From Tetmemena sp. SeJ-2015 (Eukaryota; Ciliophora; Spirotrichea; Sporadotrichida; Oxytrichidae), in contig JAJKFJ010001757.1 in the NCBI GenBank assembly GCA_027382625.1, positions 1 through 23,021 on the forward strand: DNA of 23,021 nucleotides. The letters run 5' to 3'. The first letter of the stretch is position 1; every line of letters begins with the position of its first letter. The position numbers and the translations under genes were made by a program. Positions 9,420 to 21,878 of the stretch are shown here, piece by piece. The notes under the pieces were generated by a model, which was not told the DNA's origin, made no database searches, and was given only the letters and a program-made list of their open reading frames with translations.

Positions 9420-9519
9420 GCCAAATTTTTAAATTTTTTGGCATTTTTAGCTTTTTTGGGCACTAAGGGGGATTTTTTTATTTTTTTTTATAAGGGGGGT
9501 GTGCACTTCCGCCCCCCCC
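9420..9519 (-). repeat. Right terminal inverted repeat
   Basis: Reverse complement of the left end: eight C preceded by GTGCACTTCCG and GGGGGGT, with the inner block GGCATTTTTAGCTTTTTTGGGCA split by small differences. An apparent 69-codon frame on the plus strand here is a by-product of the repeat and is not a gene. Confidence 0.8.
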
Positions 9520-9526
9520 GATTTAA

Positions 9527-9842
9527 ATTATTATTGAAAAACAGGGGTAAAGTAAAAATTGGAGAAAAAAATAAATACGCGGGACACTGAAAGTCTTCTC
9601 CTATTGCAGGAAAAATTAGACCCGTGCCAATAATTGACTCAGATCACGAAACTGCTTGTTACTCCATTTGACATTGGGGGAAAAAATTTTCGACTCGGCT
9701 GGTAAATTATATGATGCAGCTAAATATACGACCCTGCGATAAATATATGAAAAGGTTGTACAGAATGCGGGCGTGACAAAAGCAAATTAGTGGGCACTTA
9801 ATTTCAAACTCGCCCCTCTGATTTTTCCCGCTGACCACTGTT
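9527..9842. other. Flank between the elements, open on the minus strand
   Basis: AT-rich up to about 9590, then a more balanced composition. On the minus strand the frame of the second transposase's last exon stays free of TGA right through here and into the first element (first in-frame TGA at 9295-9297). The translation after RLSG does not look conserved. Either the true stop is reached through another intron, or it was lost when the first element inserted. Confidence 0.4.
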
Positions 9843-11861
9843 CAAACGAAACCCAACCTGATAGTCTAGACCATTTCTTAAAACTGAGCACCCACAGCTT
9901 GCTGACATCGCTTGCAGTCATTCTCTAGAGCACCTCGGCCACAGCTGAGACTAGATTCTCTCTGTAGAGTTAGGACGCAGTCAATCTTACTTTCTAGCTA
10001 TCTTGCGTGAGCGCAGCTGCAGCTTCACAAATGAGAAGAGCTGTTCGATAGGATTGAGCCAGGGTGAGTACTCTGCGTTGAAAAGCACTACAACTTTGAA
10101 TCGCTTGGCTGTTTCAAGTACCTCTGAGAAGCGATGAATGACTGCGTTGTCCATAAGTAGAACGATCTTCTTGTGCAAGAGACTCTCGTCACTGCGAATG
10201 CTCTTCAGAGTCTTGTAGATGAAGTTCTCAAAGAGAATCGCATTGAATGCTCCTTCTATGATCTAGCTGCTCACTATCTTGTCTTGGCTGATAGCAGCAA
10301 TGAAGCTCAGAGAGAACTACTGCTACTTGTACTCACTCTTACGTATTGAGAGCTCACGCATCTTCATGCCCTGCTCACCCAAGAACTCTGCCAGTTCAAT
10401 CTTGAGCTGCTCGATAGATCTGTAGAGCTGTTGCACTTTGTCATCTTGCTCTTGACCTTGACTCTCCTCCTACTCTACTTTCAAGTCAACTCTCAACTTT
10501 ACTTACAGCTGCGCTGTCTTGGACTGTCACTGACAAATCGAAGTCGACGAGGAACTAAGTGGCGAGAGCTTTGCTCATCTTCAAGGTCTAGCTGTACGCT
10601 CAGCTTGCTGGAGGTAGATTTCAGGCGCAGTGCTTTCATTTTCACTGTCAGCGGTGTGAACTAGTAGAGTGACCTCGTTGGAGTTGTAACCACACTCTGT
10701 GAAACCTTCCTGCTCGAGTCTAGCTTCAACTGACTGAACTTCTTACTCATGCTCAACTGTTTCGAGTTGCTCTCGGTGATTTCAGGGATAGGTGAGAGCT
10801 AAGTCTGGCGAGCTGTCTTAGTTCTGAGCTGAGGAGTTCTAAGAGCTGAGTCACTGTCAAGTTCCTTGGCCTCTCTCTAAAAAGTTGAGTGAGCTCTATC
10901 TTACCTTGACTCTCTGAGTCTCTTTACTCTCCTCTCTCTGAGTTCTCTCTGCTCTCACTCTCTGAAGAGGACCTTGCACAGCATTTGACAGTGTCTCTCT
11001 TGCAAAAGTTGTCTTCACTCTTCTGAACTCACTGCGCTTGTCTTTGTCCGAGCCTTGCTCTCTAGTTTCAGGCTGAGTTGAGAAGAATGCCACTTGCTCT
11101 GTCTTAGTTCTCTATGCTTGCGCGAATCCACTCTCAACTCTCTGAATCACAGACTGGTCGAAGCTCCACTGCTTCGGAGGCAAGTAGTCAGACCTGAAGT
11201 TGCTCTCGTCAATACTTATGATCAGTGCATCCTCTGCAAAGAACTGCGCTAGCAGTCTACTCACCCACAGTCTTTTCTCATTGAACGCTGGATCTCTATA
11301 CTTAGGGTTGGCTTTAGAAGTCTTGCCGAACTTGAGATAGAAGCTGGACTTCAAGATTCTGATAACGCTCGCTGGACTTGGCACGTGCAAGTCTCTGAAC
11401 TCTGCTTCACTCTGCTTGAGCTCCTCCAGCTCTTGAATAATCTTCTTTGTGATAGATGCCCAGCTTCTCTATGACAAGTGTGATTGCTCTTATCAAGATG
11501 GGATTGCTTCTCAAAGGTGGAGGTGGCTACTTCTTGATTGACTTTGCCTTGAGTTCTTTGCGCTTGTCCTTGGCCTTGAACTGTCTGACTATACTGTAAA
11601 CTGCCTCTCTGCTTAAGCTGAGCTCCTTGGCAATCAATCTTGGCTTAGTTCCTTGCTCTGAGTAGAGCTGCACTACTTTCCTCTTCTTGGACTCTAACTT
11701 AGCATCTCGCCTCCGATTTAGAGGGAAGGGCTATGGCTTGAATAGAACTACGGAAATTTGGTAGCGAGCTCTCTGTTAATCTCTTCTCTCTCCATGAACT
11801 GCTGGAACTCTCTCCACACTTGCTCGCACTTCTTGAGTTGGAGAGGATCTGCTCGTAACAT
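9843..11861 (-). CDS. Second DD34E transposase with large insertion
   Basis: About 600 residues or more. It starts MLRADPLQLKKCEQVWREF, followed by a helix-turn-helix (LIAKELSLSREAVYSIVRQF). The catalytic residues are Asp at 11208-11210 (SIDESNF), Asp at 10149-10151 (LMDNAVIH) and Glu at 10044-10046 (NPIEQLF), again 34 residues between D2 and E. D1 and D2 are about 333 residues apart, against roughly 80-100 in relatives, because of a Ser/Thr/Lys/Gln-rich insertion. Introns at 10877-10904 (28 nt), 10475-10506 (32 nt) and 9962-9990 (29 nt, CTAAC before CTACAG) restore frame; the last leads to ENLVSAVAEVLQRM and SFKKWSRLSG, a plausible C-terminus. Two changes of frame remain: one near 11700-11750 (possibly a 41-nt intron from GTAGTT) and one near 11480 (+1, in CTGGGCATC), so it may be mildly decayed. 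The stop is unresolved. It is clearly different from the first transposase, and I found no terminal repeats. Confidence 0.8.
9962..9990 (-). other. 29-nt intron in the second transposase
   Basis: GTAAGATTGA to CTAACTCTACAG. Read through, the protein stops at TGA 9981-9983 right after RKIARKQD. Spliced, it continues into a typical transposase C-terminal segment. Confidence 0.65.
10475..10506 (-). other. 32-nt intron in the second transposase
   Basis: GTAAGTAAAG to GAAAGTAG. Removing it returns the frame to that of the D2/E catalytic part (QEQDKVQQLYRSIEQ). It contains an in-frame TGA, so it must be spliced out for a full product. Confidence 0.75.
10877..10904 (-). other. 28-nt intron in the second transposase
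   Basis: GTAAGATAG to CAACTTTTTAG. Removing it joins ETQRVK to REAKELDSDS and shifts the frame to one that stays open for the next 370 nt. Without it the frame meets several TGAs. Confidence 0.75.
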
Positions 11862-14800
11862 CTATGCTGTGTTGACATTGTCAACTATTTTGTCTCACGA
11901 AGACGCACGGTATATATTCTAGGTAGAATGCAAGAGAATCATACTCGCTCACGACTTTGAGATTCGAGCAAGCTTTCTCAAGAAACTCGAATCGTCCCAA
12001 GTTAGAGGCAAAGGATATTTGGAGGTACGAGATTATTCCTAGGCTAGTATGTATGGTCAGAATACATAGCTGTAGCTAAGCCTTTCATTCTACGCGAGTG
12101 ATTCGTGATATATAACCCAAGCCTTGTTGTTAAATAGATTGCTGGCTCTATTATCTATGTCTCTTTTCTAACTGTCTGTTTATTCAACGATTCATTCGGC
12201 AATTGTTTGCACTTGCTCCCACTGCCTAGGTACACATTCTCCTTCAATCTGCTCTCTTGATTTTACGTGACTCGAGCATCCGTAGAGACTCTGTCTTACT
12301 GTATGAATCTCTTTATCGTGCAATCAACGTCTTTGTATGTAGAAAGGTTTTCCTCACGGCCAATAGGTACATTATATACGGACGATTCAACGTATCTTTT
12401 CGGAGGAATATATGTGACGACTCTTCTTGTCCAGATTGTCAGTTTACCAGTTGTCGTGTCTTTAAGGCAAGTCTCTTTCGGCCCCGTGACTTTTAGTATC
12501 GCTAGCTGTTAAATTGAAGTTCGTGACTCTGACCTTTACTGAGCATTGATTTAATCCAAATTCTGAAGTGTGAGGCCAATATATAAATTAGACTTTTAGA
12601 AAGCCATTGAGCTGTCAACAGATCGAATCTCAATACGGTTCGGAGTGCGTGATTGCACAATTCGTCGGTAACAGGTCTCAGAACGGTATCTTCATATCGG
12701 TAATTCTTTTCTATCTCTCCCATTCTTCTAATACATATTGTACTGCATTTGTAATGAGTAAAGTGGTAATTAAGATCTTCCTGGTGAACAGACTAGATTC
12801 TCAGACATCGTCGTTATCAGTTAGCATGCACTCTTATGAAAGTACCTGTACGGTAAACAATATGCCTACCTGCAATGAATGAACGAAAAGGTTAGAGCTT
12901 ACAACATCTGAAGTCTTTGGCAAGCACACGAGATCAACTGTCTCTTGACTCAGTCCATCCTTACGCTCCTTTCTGGCAAGCGTTGTTATTGTACTTCGAC
13001 CTATGAGTTAAGAAGAGTTCCGTCCTGAGATTCCGATGATTCTATCTTTTAATCAAGGCTTCTCTGATTTAAGTGGAGAGCTATACGTTTACCTCAAGGC
13101 GGAGAAGTCAACTGAATTAAGTCTCATTGTTCACTCCTGGTTTTATTCTTTATTTGTGTGAACCTACAATTTAGATCCTCATTTTGTCAGGTTTGGAGAC
13201 GGTAAGACTCCCATCATAAAGCCCTGTACTATGATCACCATATGACCTACCACTGAACTAACACGACTATATTCTTTCTCTTAGGAAGATTAAATAACTT
13301 ATGTACTGCGACTTGCCAGATGAGTGGAGCCGGCTCTATTCTTGTTAGAACGTATCTCTTGTACCTTTAACACAACTGCAGAAATGATTTCTCGCTTCTA
13401 TAAGGATCTCTTGCAATTTTCAGAGAGCCCCTGAGGATACAGGACGAAAGATAGCACAGGGCTCTTTGATCAGAGTCAGTCATTCACAATCATAACCATT
13501 TACCAATGTTCAGCTTGATCGTAACTGATGTATGAATATTCGTACACTCTATAGTATTCTTCACTATGGAACCTGTGATTCAAACTCTTATGGTACACTC
13601 AGCTATATCTATATATACTGAACGACTTATATTGGTACTACTGACTGATTGAAAGTTTAAGAGTTGAGTTCGCATCCTACTGCCGTGATGAAGAACATTG
13701 ATAAGCGAATACACTAGTCCTACTATTTCTCGATGAGTAGGAACTCACAATGAACGTATTACTCTCACTTAAGCATACTGGTAGCTTGATTCTAGTTTCG
13801 CCTTTAAGTTAGCTGCACAACATACGTTGGTCCGCTTCTAAAATTACGAGTCTGAGTAATGGAGGATGCTTACGTACAGCCTTTTCATAGTCTCAGCAGT
13901 ATTGCATCACACTTATCACCTCACATGACGGGCAGTTATGAGTATTTGTCTACATTGAATTTTGAGTTATGAGAGTTTCACTTGTATCTTCCGCTTTCAA
14001 TCTACTCTGCTCTGTGTGCTATTGCATATTGTATGCTGTTTAAGCATGTATACATGGATAATTAACCTAATGAAGCATGCTGTGGTGGAATAGAAGCATC
14101 CTCGCAGCCACACATCATTTTCCCTTATATCTGACATCGATAGCCAACGGATTGGCTCATAGTTTGCTATCTATGTAGAAGTATGCTCCTCGCCCTATGG
14201 CCCGTTCTTTAGATTATGCAAGCCTCAGCAAGCAACATTATTGTCAATTTTTGAGAACGCAAAAGTCATAAACACTTTGGAGGAAGTTGTCAGAGCTCGA
14301 AGTTACAATGTCAGCTACATATCTAAGCCAAATGATGAGCGAGGTAATGAGTCCTTCTGCGACACCACCTACTAGCACATCGATCCTTCATAGACTCTTC
14401 GTTCCTGACTTGGACGTTGCGTCGAGATGGTTTTAGAACTCTTGCCAGCACACTTATGCCTGCAGCACTGATATCAGAGATCTGTAACATCGTTCCACTC
14501 GCTCTATGCTCTAGGTCAATCTCGGTGGAGATTCTGTTGTGACATTGAATTTTCGCTATAGACATACTTAGATCATCTGGCTCTTTGAGGCTAACCTGGT
14601 CTCTGATTGATTTAAGTCTGTTGCAAGTCTAGAAGATTTGGAATGTGCCGCCGAATGTTAGCGCTGAGAGCATCTCGCATATCATTTTCGAGTGAATCTC
14701 TACTCTACTTCTCACGGTCCATTCACAAATCCTAGTAGATTTAGTTTCAAGTGAGAACGGCATAAGCTAACAGTGTAAGAATTTGATAGCGAGATTGTTT

Positions 14801-17800
14801 ATGATCTCAAAAGGTGGAAGACACGCACATTGCACAAAATTATACTCTCTCACACATCTCACGGTAAAAATTCAGATAAAGATTATAGTTTTATCATCTT
14901 TAGGCCTTGATGAATCGTGTCTCAGATACAACTAACGAGTAACACTATTGGGCAGGTAAGATACCTTAGCAGCGATTAAAGTTCGTTTGACACACAGCAA
15001 GCAGCAAGTATAACTACCAGCAGATTTATCATCACGTTACAGAGTTTTTTTTGATACTACACATAACGCAGTTGTTCCTATTTCTATCTGGAATCCAGAC
15101 AGAGTGCTACTTCAGATTAAACACAGCTTCTGCCTTCTTTGCTGCTGTATGTGTCAGAATATTTTTACCTTTCAGTTGAAATGTAGAATATCTCGTTCCA
15201 GCCTGCGATATCTGCAACCTTAGAATGCCTTAGTAACGTACACCTGATGAACTGGTAGCTAGCCTTTCTCATATCCATGAAACATCTCTCTAGTCTCCTT
15301 TAATGCCTAGACTTTTTCCGCAGAGCGTTGCACATATCCAGACGTGACTTGGGTTCCATAGTATCAGAAAGTCTCGCTCGGTATCCAACTCAGCCTCGTA
15401 TTACCCTCACGATAGTGAGGACATATCAGCTTACAGTGTATACTGGTATTAGACTCTGAACCTTCAAGACTTAGTCGCTTGCTAAGCATGTTTAATACGA
15501 CCCCTGAGGTGATAGTCTGTACTACTGAAAATATAGAATCCCAGTACTCAAATATCCCTGCCAAGAACATATTAGCAAGAGTATAGACGTAGCACGACCT
15601 CCTCCAACAGCAGATGAGCGTATCCTTGTAAAGAGATTCCTAAATTCAGGAGTTGCTTATTACACACAAGTCATAGACTGCGCTGTCTGAATCTCGACTC
15701 TCTCGCAGTAACAGTCGTGGGTTCTAGAAAGTTCGTCTAGAAAGTCTGCTCTAAGAAGACCGCATTAATTACTGAGGATCGTCAAGGCTACCACATAGCT
15801 CTCTCTCTTTGTCACCGACAAGTGGCCACTCGAAATCGTTATCACATTAGTTTGAGGACCTCGGCTTCGTTAACTTACATCATGAGTATTCTCTTCTAAA
15901 CTTATATCAAATCTTACGTTACCTCTGTCACCTCGAAAGTGACCGATGCTCACTAAGAAGATACCTCATCTCATCCTACTATTGATCATCATCTAAGTTG
16001 ATTCTCAACCATGTCTAATCTCAATAAGGTTGAACCAACTTATCAGAATCGAAGTCCAATCTGAGGAAAGCTCTATACTTCATTGTAATCCATTCAGTAT
16101 CTGTCTGCAGGAGCGAGTTTGGAGCGTCTCGTGTCCACTCTTACGTCAACCTGGATACCCGATTCTCTTCAATCCACCTACATCTACTTTTCAAATCTAA
16201 TTCCCTCAAAAACCAGGTCTACAGTTTAGTTCCCTTACTAATTATCTCAAAGACATCTTTTCGACTATGTACAATGATAACCTACGATTTTGGCCTTTCG
16301 TTGCCTCTCAAATTAAGGTATCTTCCGCTGACTTCGTTGCGAGGTCATCCATACGCTCAAAAACTCAGACAACAAGGTTAGGCTATGAGGCTATAGGGAC
16401 GCGTGACCTGTTGCGTGCAGTCTGTGCCTCGATTCAGCATATTGCGGTGTTGCCTATACCTCTACATACTTTGTTCTTTTGGAGAAGAAATGTCTATACA
16501 TATTGAGTATGCTATCTTGATATTATTCCTTCCTCGATATCCTGAGTACAAGTTTGATCCCTTCTCTTGTGTCAAAATTTACATCTACCCTGCTCGACAT
16601 TAAATCATTCCAGATGAGCCGATAGACCGGATAATGTAGTTACCATCTAGTACTCGCGCAGCTGACTTACATGCACAATTGTCGCGCTTTTATCTGTTAA
16701 ATCCTAGCAAAGTAAGACTGCTCTAAGATCTGACCATTGTGCAACCAGGCTTCTATCTTCTGTCAGCAGTTTGTCACTTCTCCGCATATCTCACGCGGTA
16801 GGCTCTCTATCTCTTACGCTCTCAATTCGCATTAGATTGCAAGCCTCTTGACAACATATGCCCATTAAGCGTCAATCAATCTCTGTGACGAATGTCTCGT
16901 TGTTGAGACAAAGCTTCTGAATCACCTTATTATCACTTAAGACAGGAATTTCGTCTGTGTAGCTATAAGTAAGGTATACTCGGTTTCACTATAACTTTTG
17001 CGTTTGGTTACACTTATCCGTGTCTTTTTCGCACTCTCAGTATAGGGAGTTAATTATGATAGAAAGGGCGCATCAGAGACATGTTCATCTTAATTCTCAT
17101 AGAGGCAAATTATTTTTAAGGAATTGAGCGTTGAGACAGTACTGTCTTGGTTAGAGACACTATTAGAGCTCTCACGAGAAGCATACAACATTACGGTAGT
17201 GATTCTACTCGCTCACTTTGCAGTCTGCTGCATTATCCAAACAGCTTAAACTTAGGAGTGGTCCACTTTTGTTCCTCCGTAGCATCACAGGCTATGCATA
17301 CAGAAGCCAATTATGAGAGTGTCCACTGTCTTATGTTTTCTATGCCTCAGCTACTCTCTCGGCAACGAGAAGGTTGGTGGTAACAGTCTAATCCTATTTA
17401 CGTACTGGTCCTCTATTGATTAGCTATAACAATCTTTAGGATTTCACAAATTAACACGCACTAATAGTACTATAATCAGTCTTTGAAATACGGTTAATTG
17501 AATAAGTGAGTTATATAACTGATTATAGACAATCACATCAATACGATCCGAATTTATCTTTCTAACATAATTAATAAAGTAGTTTACACGTGTAAGAATC
17601 ACAATAAGATGATAGTCGCATTCCCAAGATCTTATGTCGGCTTCTTGCGGCATCTCTCCATACGTGCATCTAGGGTAGCTTTTATCAAGTCTAGGATATC
17701 ACCAAGAGTTGTGCGTGCAGAATCGAGCCTAATCCAACATGCTCCTTTCCAACCGTTATAGTTTCACTCAAGTGAGTAAAACCTCTAGATCGAATACACT

Positions 17801-20800
17801 AACCTCTTGATCAAGGTTCCAGTTAGACTTTTGATGTATTGAAGGATTAAGACGAATCTAGTTCAAGCTAGTACCTCACTAGAATCGACTAAATGAGCTG
17901 TCGTCAAAGTTATCCAGTTCAGCCGTGGACTGATCGCCAGATCGATCTCAATGCACTGGACTTTCATGAAGAAGCGAGCGCATTTTGACGAGACCTCGTG
18001 CCCAAAGAAACTTCCACCCAAGGTTCGATACTGCTCGCAACAATCTCTTAGTCCATGAACGAGAAGCCTCAATCGGTACCTTGACAATTGATTGCTCAAA
18101 TATTGTATCCTTCAATATACTCTATAACTATTTGTCACCGATGACTATAAGACAAATTTCAGTGCAGGTGGATTAGTCTATTGGACTGAATTGATTGGCG
18201 CACCACTGGTGGACGTATGTTACTGGAACTGTGTTATGATTGCGAATATACGTAAAATGGATAGGTATCTGGCTGACAAGTGCCACTTCAGTCTGCATTT
18301 ACAGATGTAAACACTTTGATGTTCTCAGGGACCCAAGAATCTTTTTATCTTGTCTAAAAGTTCGTTTGTACATATCTGATATTTAATCAGTTTTGACTCA
18401 ATGATCTCACTACTCTATCAATACTCAACCAGTACTTATTGTCTTCTGAAATCTAATCTACTTATAATATTCTTTAGAATTTAAATATTAATCCAATCTC
18501 TGGCACCTTTTAACATTAATGACTACGCTTCACTTATCCGAGAAGCTTTCCTCAATAACATGTTCTATGGAGCAAGAGATTTAAACCTGCCCAATACTCG
18601 AAAGATATTACCACGAAATTAATAGAACATAACGAAGATATAATATGCAGAATCTATATTGGATATTCATAAGAAATGAATGTAAGCCTTGATTCGTAAG
18701 CAATATAGACCACATCTCTTCAGATCTACGCCAGCTGTCATTCCAAGTGAGGTAGAACTCCTGAGATCTCAAAGGTGTGTCAGCTACTGACTTCTATGAG
18801 CGCATTTAAGCTCTCTGCATTATATAGTAAACTTACAGAGCCATATCGTTTAGCTCTTCTTTATTCCACTTTACAACCAAGTACTAGTACAAAAAACGAA
18901 CCGTCAACAAAACCAATTCATCATAAGATGAAACCCCTCAGTTACTACTTAACACCATCTTTTCGTTTAGATATAATATATCGAGGTCGGAACACGTACC
19001 ATTAGACTCAATTATGGAACTTTTCATAACAAAGCAGCTATGCGCAGCTCTGAAGCTCACCCAAAGAGACGGTGAGACTCAACAATCATATCAGAGTAGC
19101 ACTGTGGGGAACATAAGATACAATATGGCAGATCAACTGTACGAAACAGCACTCCCAGATTGAATCTTCAACACGAGTGAAAAGCAATTGCTTTCCATTC
19201 CACTGACTTTTGAGGTCTGTTCAGTCTGCTATTTAGGGTGGAAATGAACTTCTTTTCAGGCGAAAGAAGCCGTATAGCTGACTTTTCTAGATAACAACTG
19301 AAGCACATTCAGAATAGAACCGAACATCCTATGACTAGTGATTAGAGAATGAAATTCTCTTCATAAACGAGCATAGCTAGTAATTTGAATCAATACAACA
19401 TCCCCTGATAGCAACAAATCTGAATCATCCTAACCACGTCACTAACACTTGCGGAGTCATGCCGATCTATTGACCACTTATCGCCTTCTGACGTGCAGAA
19501 GTCATTGACCTCTATTCCTCTACTTGACTCATGGCAGCATGCCTGAGGATATTTAAGTACGGCTCCCGCGCTTTTAAAAACGTTGCTTGTTTCTCCACGA
19601 GCTGATTACCCTCGAGAGTGGGATACTTTTGATGCAGTGACAGTTCTTGAACTCCATTTTGAGTGTTCAGTTCACTCAAGTGATATTGCTTTTGAGTTAA
19701 TAATGTGAAGCGAGAACCATCTTAACGGCATGGTTTAGGAATGAAAATGCAGTTATGAGGAGCATAGCGGGAATCCCATGGAGCAGTAGAGGAACACGAC
19801 TACCCCGACACGCATAGTGTCACCTTCTAGAGGAATCAATACCGAAGAAGAGTTCAAGGACTGAATGGATTCTAACAATTCTTATGCACTTATATGAGAT
19901 AGTTTTTACGTCGTGAGCGGCTACGATACAGAGAGTCTCATAGTTATGGTATGAGGTAAAGTTAGACCGAGTTATTAGAAGGAAAGTTAGGAGAAACCCG
20001 ATCCTTAATACCAATGTAGTCTTTAGTCATGTTTCCATATAAGTAGTGAGCAAAACATACCGAGTATGGTTAGCGTAACTACATCACGAACCAGCGCTGC
20101 ACAACTTGACCAGAACTAGTCATTAATAGGTGCGCCATGAGACTTAACTTCTAAAAAATCAAAGATCTCAAGTTTCATCACTCGTTAGAGGTGGAGTATT
20201 ATGCAACACGGCAGGCAGCTCGTGGAAGCCCAACGATAAGCCTGCGTTCTACACATCTAACCTAATGTACACTCCAGAAAGTCCTATTATCCACCATAAG
20301 AGGATCCCCTACCTCGAAAAAATGAGCGCCCATGTGTTACAAATGCTAACAGCCAGACACGTGCAAGATAACTTGCAGTAGCATCTCTAGAGACAGAACG
20401 TCAAAACCAATCGTTCTCTCTAATAATGCAATGCACTAACGTGAGACCAATGAAGTGTGGCTAACACCAAAGCCCTCGAAGTGATATGCGAGCGACAACT
20501 CCAGACTCTAGTCTCCACCACTCACTACTCCTATGCTACCCCATGTCCCCCAGCCTCCTTACCACTTACAAGCCTGTCTAACTAGAACCTTCATGAGGAA
20601 TAGTGCAATTGCCGCGTTGCAGTAAAGTTTCGGATCAGAAATCTGACTAAGGATGATTGACTCTAGTTCAAAGGTTATCACAATTATCAATTTCATCGAG
20701 ATTTCCTCTGCTCGTGAGTGACTTATAGGAAATTTTAGAATACCAATACCTGGTTATTGAATTATGTAAGAACTTGCGCTACTATGAACAGTCACTGTTG

Positions 20801-21878
20801 TTAACTTCTGGATACGTATTATGACCGTCAATACACACAAAGGGACGCACATTAGCTCGGGCATGCGCGCCTGGATTCTCCAAAAAATCCTCCGACTTAG
20901 AGATACGTTATCCTTTAGGACCCCCTACCATTTTTAATCTTACATTACTACTGACGTGTCGGCTTGATATTTATATTGTGATTCAGTGTTAATCGACTGT
21001 GTGAATCGTTGCTCTATCCTATTAACTGATTTCATCAAAAGCGATGGGGCCACGTAAGCAAAACTAGTTCTACATTGAGATGACTGTGAGATATAATTTG
21101 CATATAAAGTTCTAACTTGACTATAAATGATCATAAGAGAAATTCTCGACTGTCTTAGTCTGCCAGACTTGAGTACTTTTTCCACCATATTCAATCCTTA
21201 GAACACAGTATATACAAGCACCTACTATTAAGATAGCACGATCTCACTACTAGTCACATGACACAGCATCTCACATCTCAGTCACTCACATAGAGTCACA
21301 GCAAACTCGTCTATATTGCAGGACCACGACACGGGTAATGCCTTCAAACTCAATCTACTCAACCAGACTTCAGAAACATCTAGCACCAATGAAAGATTAG
21401 GAGCTAGCAAGCAGCACTATCTTCGCTGGTTGAAGACGACTTCTTTCAAAATAGTAGCGTGTAGAGAATCTAACCCTGCTGGGAGTGAATGAATCTATAG
21501 TCAGCTAGAAAAGATGTGGCTATTAGTCAAAGGAATGTCTCGCAGACTTCTTGACTGTTGTCTCAATAGTAGGCCTCTGGAAGACTCAATAACCTTAGCA
21601 CGTGAATTATCTTGGGTCTGCTGTTCATGATTTTAGTCGTGCTGAACTTGTAGATCTCATAATGGCCAATTGTCAGATCTCGTTCCATTCCATGAGATCC
21701 TGCCTTATGAGGTCTTTGACAGCTTAGTCTTTCTGTTCGTCAATGACAAAGCGCTGACACGCATAGTAAATGCAGAGACATAAGCCATAGTCACCCACGT
21801 AAATTGTTGTCTATCCCTCAACTTATTGACGCTGCATACTTTACTAATGAGCAGGACAACTTACCAGCACTTGAATAA
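11862..21878. other. About 10 kb without recognisable genes
   Basis: I find no gene, RNA gene, tandem repeat or long inverted repeat. Frames of 60-90 codons exist but show no motif, no consistent codon use and no splice sites that would link them; the longer ones (such as 12257-12496, 14323-14565, 15364-15570 and 20940-21194) read like random protein. Unlike the other non-coding DNA here it is not AT-rich; by eye its composition is closer to that of the genes on either side. The last 500 bases (21300-21878) have several coding-like minus-strand stretches in different frames, which may be further exons or decayed remains of the gene at the right edge. Confidence 0.5.

Larger units (their letters stand above)
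1996..9519. mobile_element. 7.5-kb DD34E transposon with helicase cargo
   Basis: The boundaries are an inverted repeat of roughly 100-115 bp at each end. TTTAA lies next to the left end (1991-1995) and 2 bp outside the right end (9522-9526), possibly a target duplication. Inside are a Tc1/mariner-type transposase, an SF2 helicase, a 260-residue accessory protein and a possible small spliced gene. DD34E elements usually carry one transposase and are 1-5 kb; larger ciliate versions (TBE and Tec) carry a few accessory genes, but I know of no SF2 helicase in those. The transposase has one in-frame TGA, so this copy may be non-autonomous. The exact ends are uncertain by a few bases because the G runs differ in length. 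Confidence 0.75.

Noticed and set aside
9381..9590. 69-codon plus-strand frame rich in Phe and Lys
   Set aside because: It lies within the right terminal repeat and AT-rich flank; its composition comes from A/T runs.
11699..11884. 61-codon minus-strand frame (MSTQHRCYEQILSN...)
   Set aside because: It overlaps the second transposase's N-terminus in another frame; the MLRADPLQLKKCEQV frame has far more protein-like codon use.
18010..18060. GGTTCGATAC resembling a tRNA B box
   Set aside because: No cloverleaf can be drawn around it.
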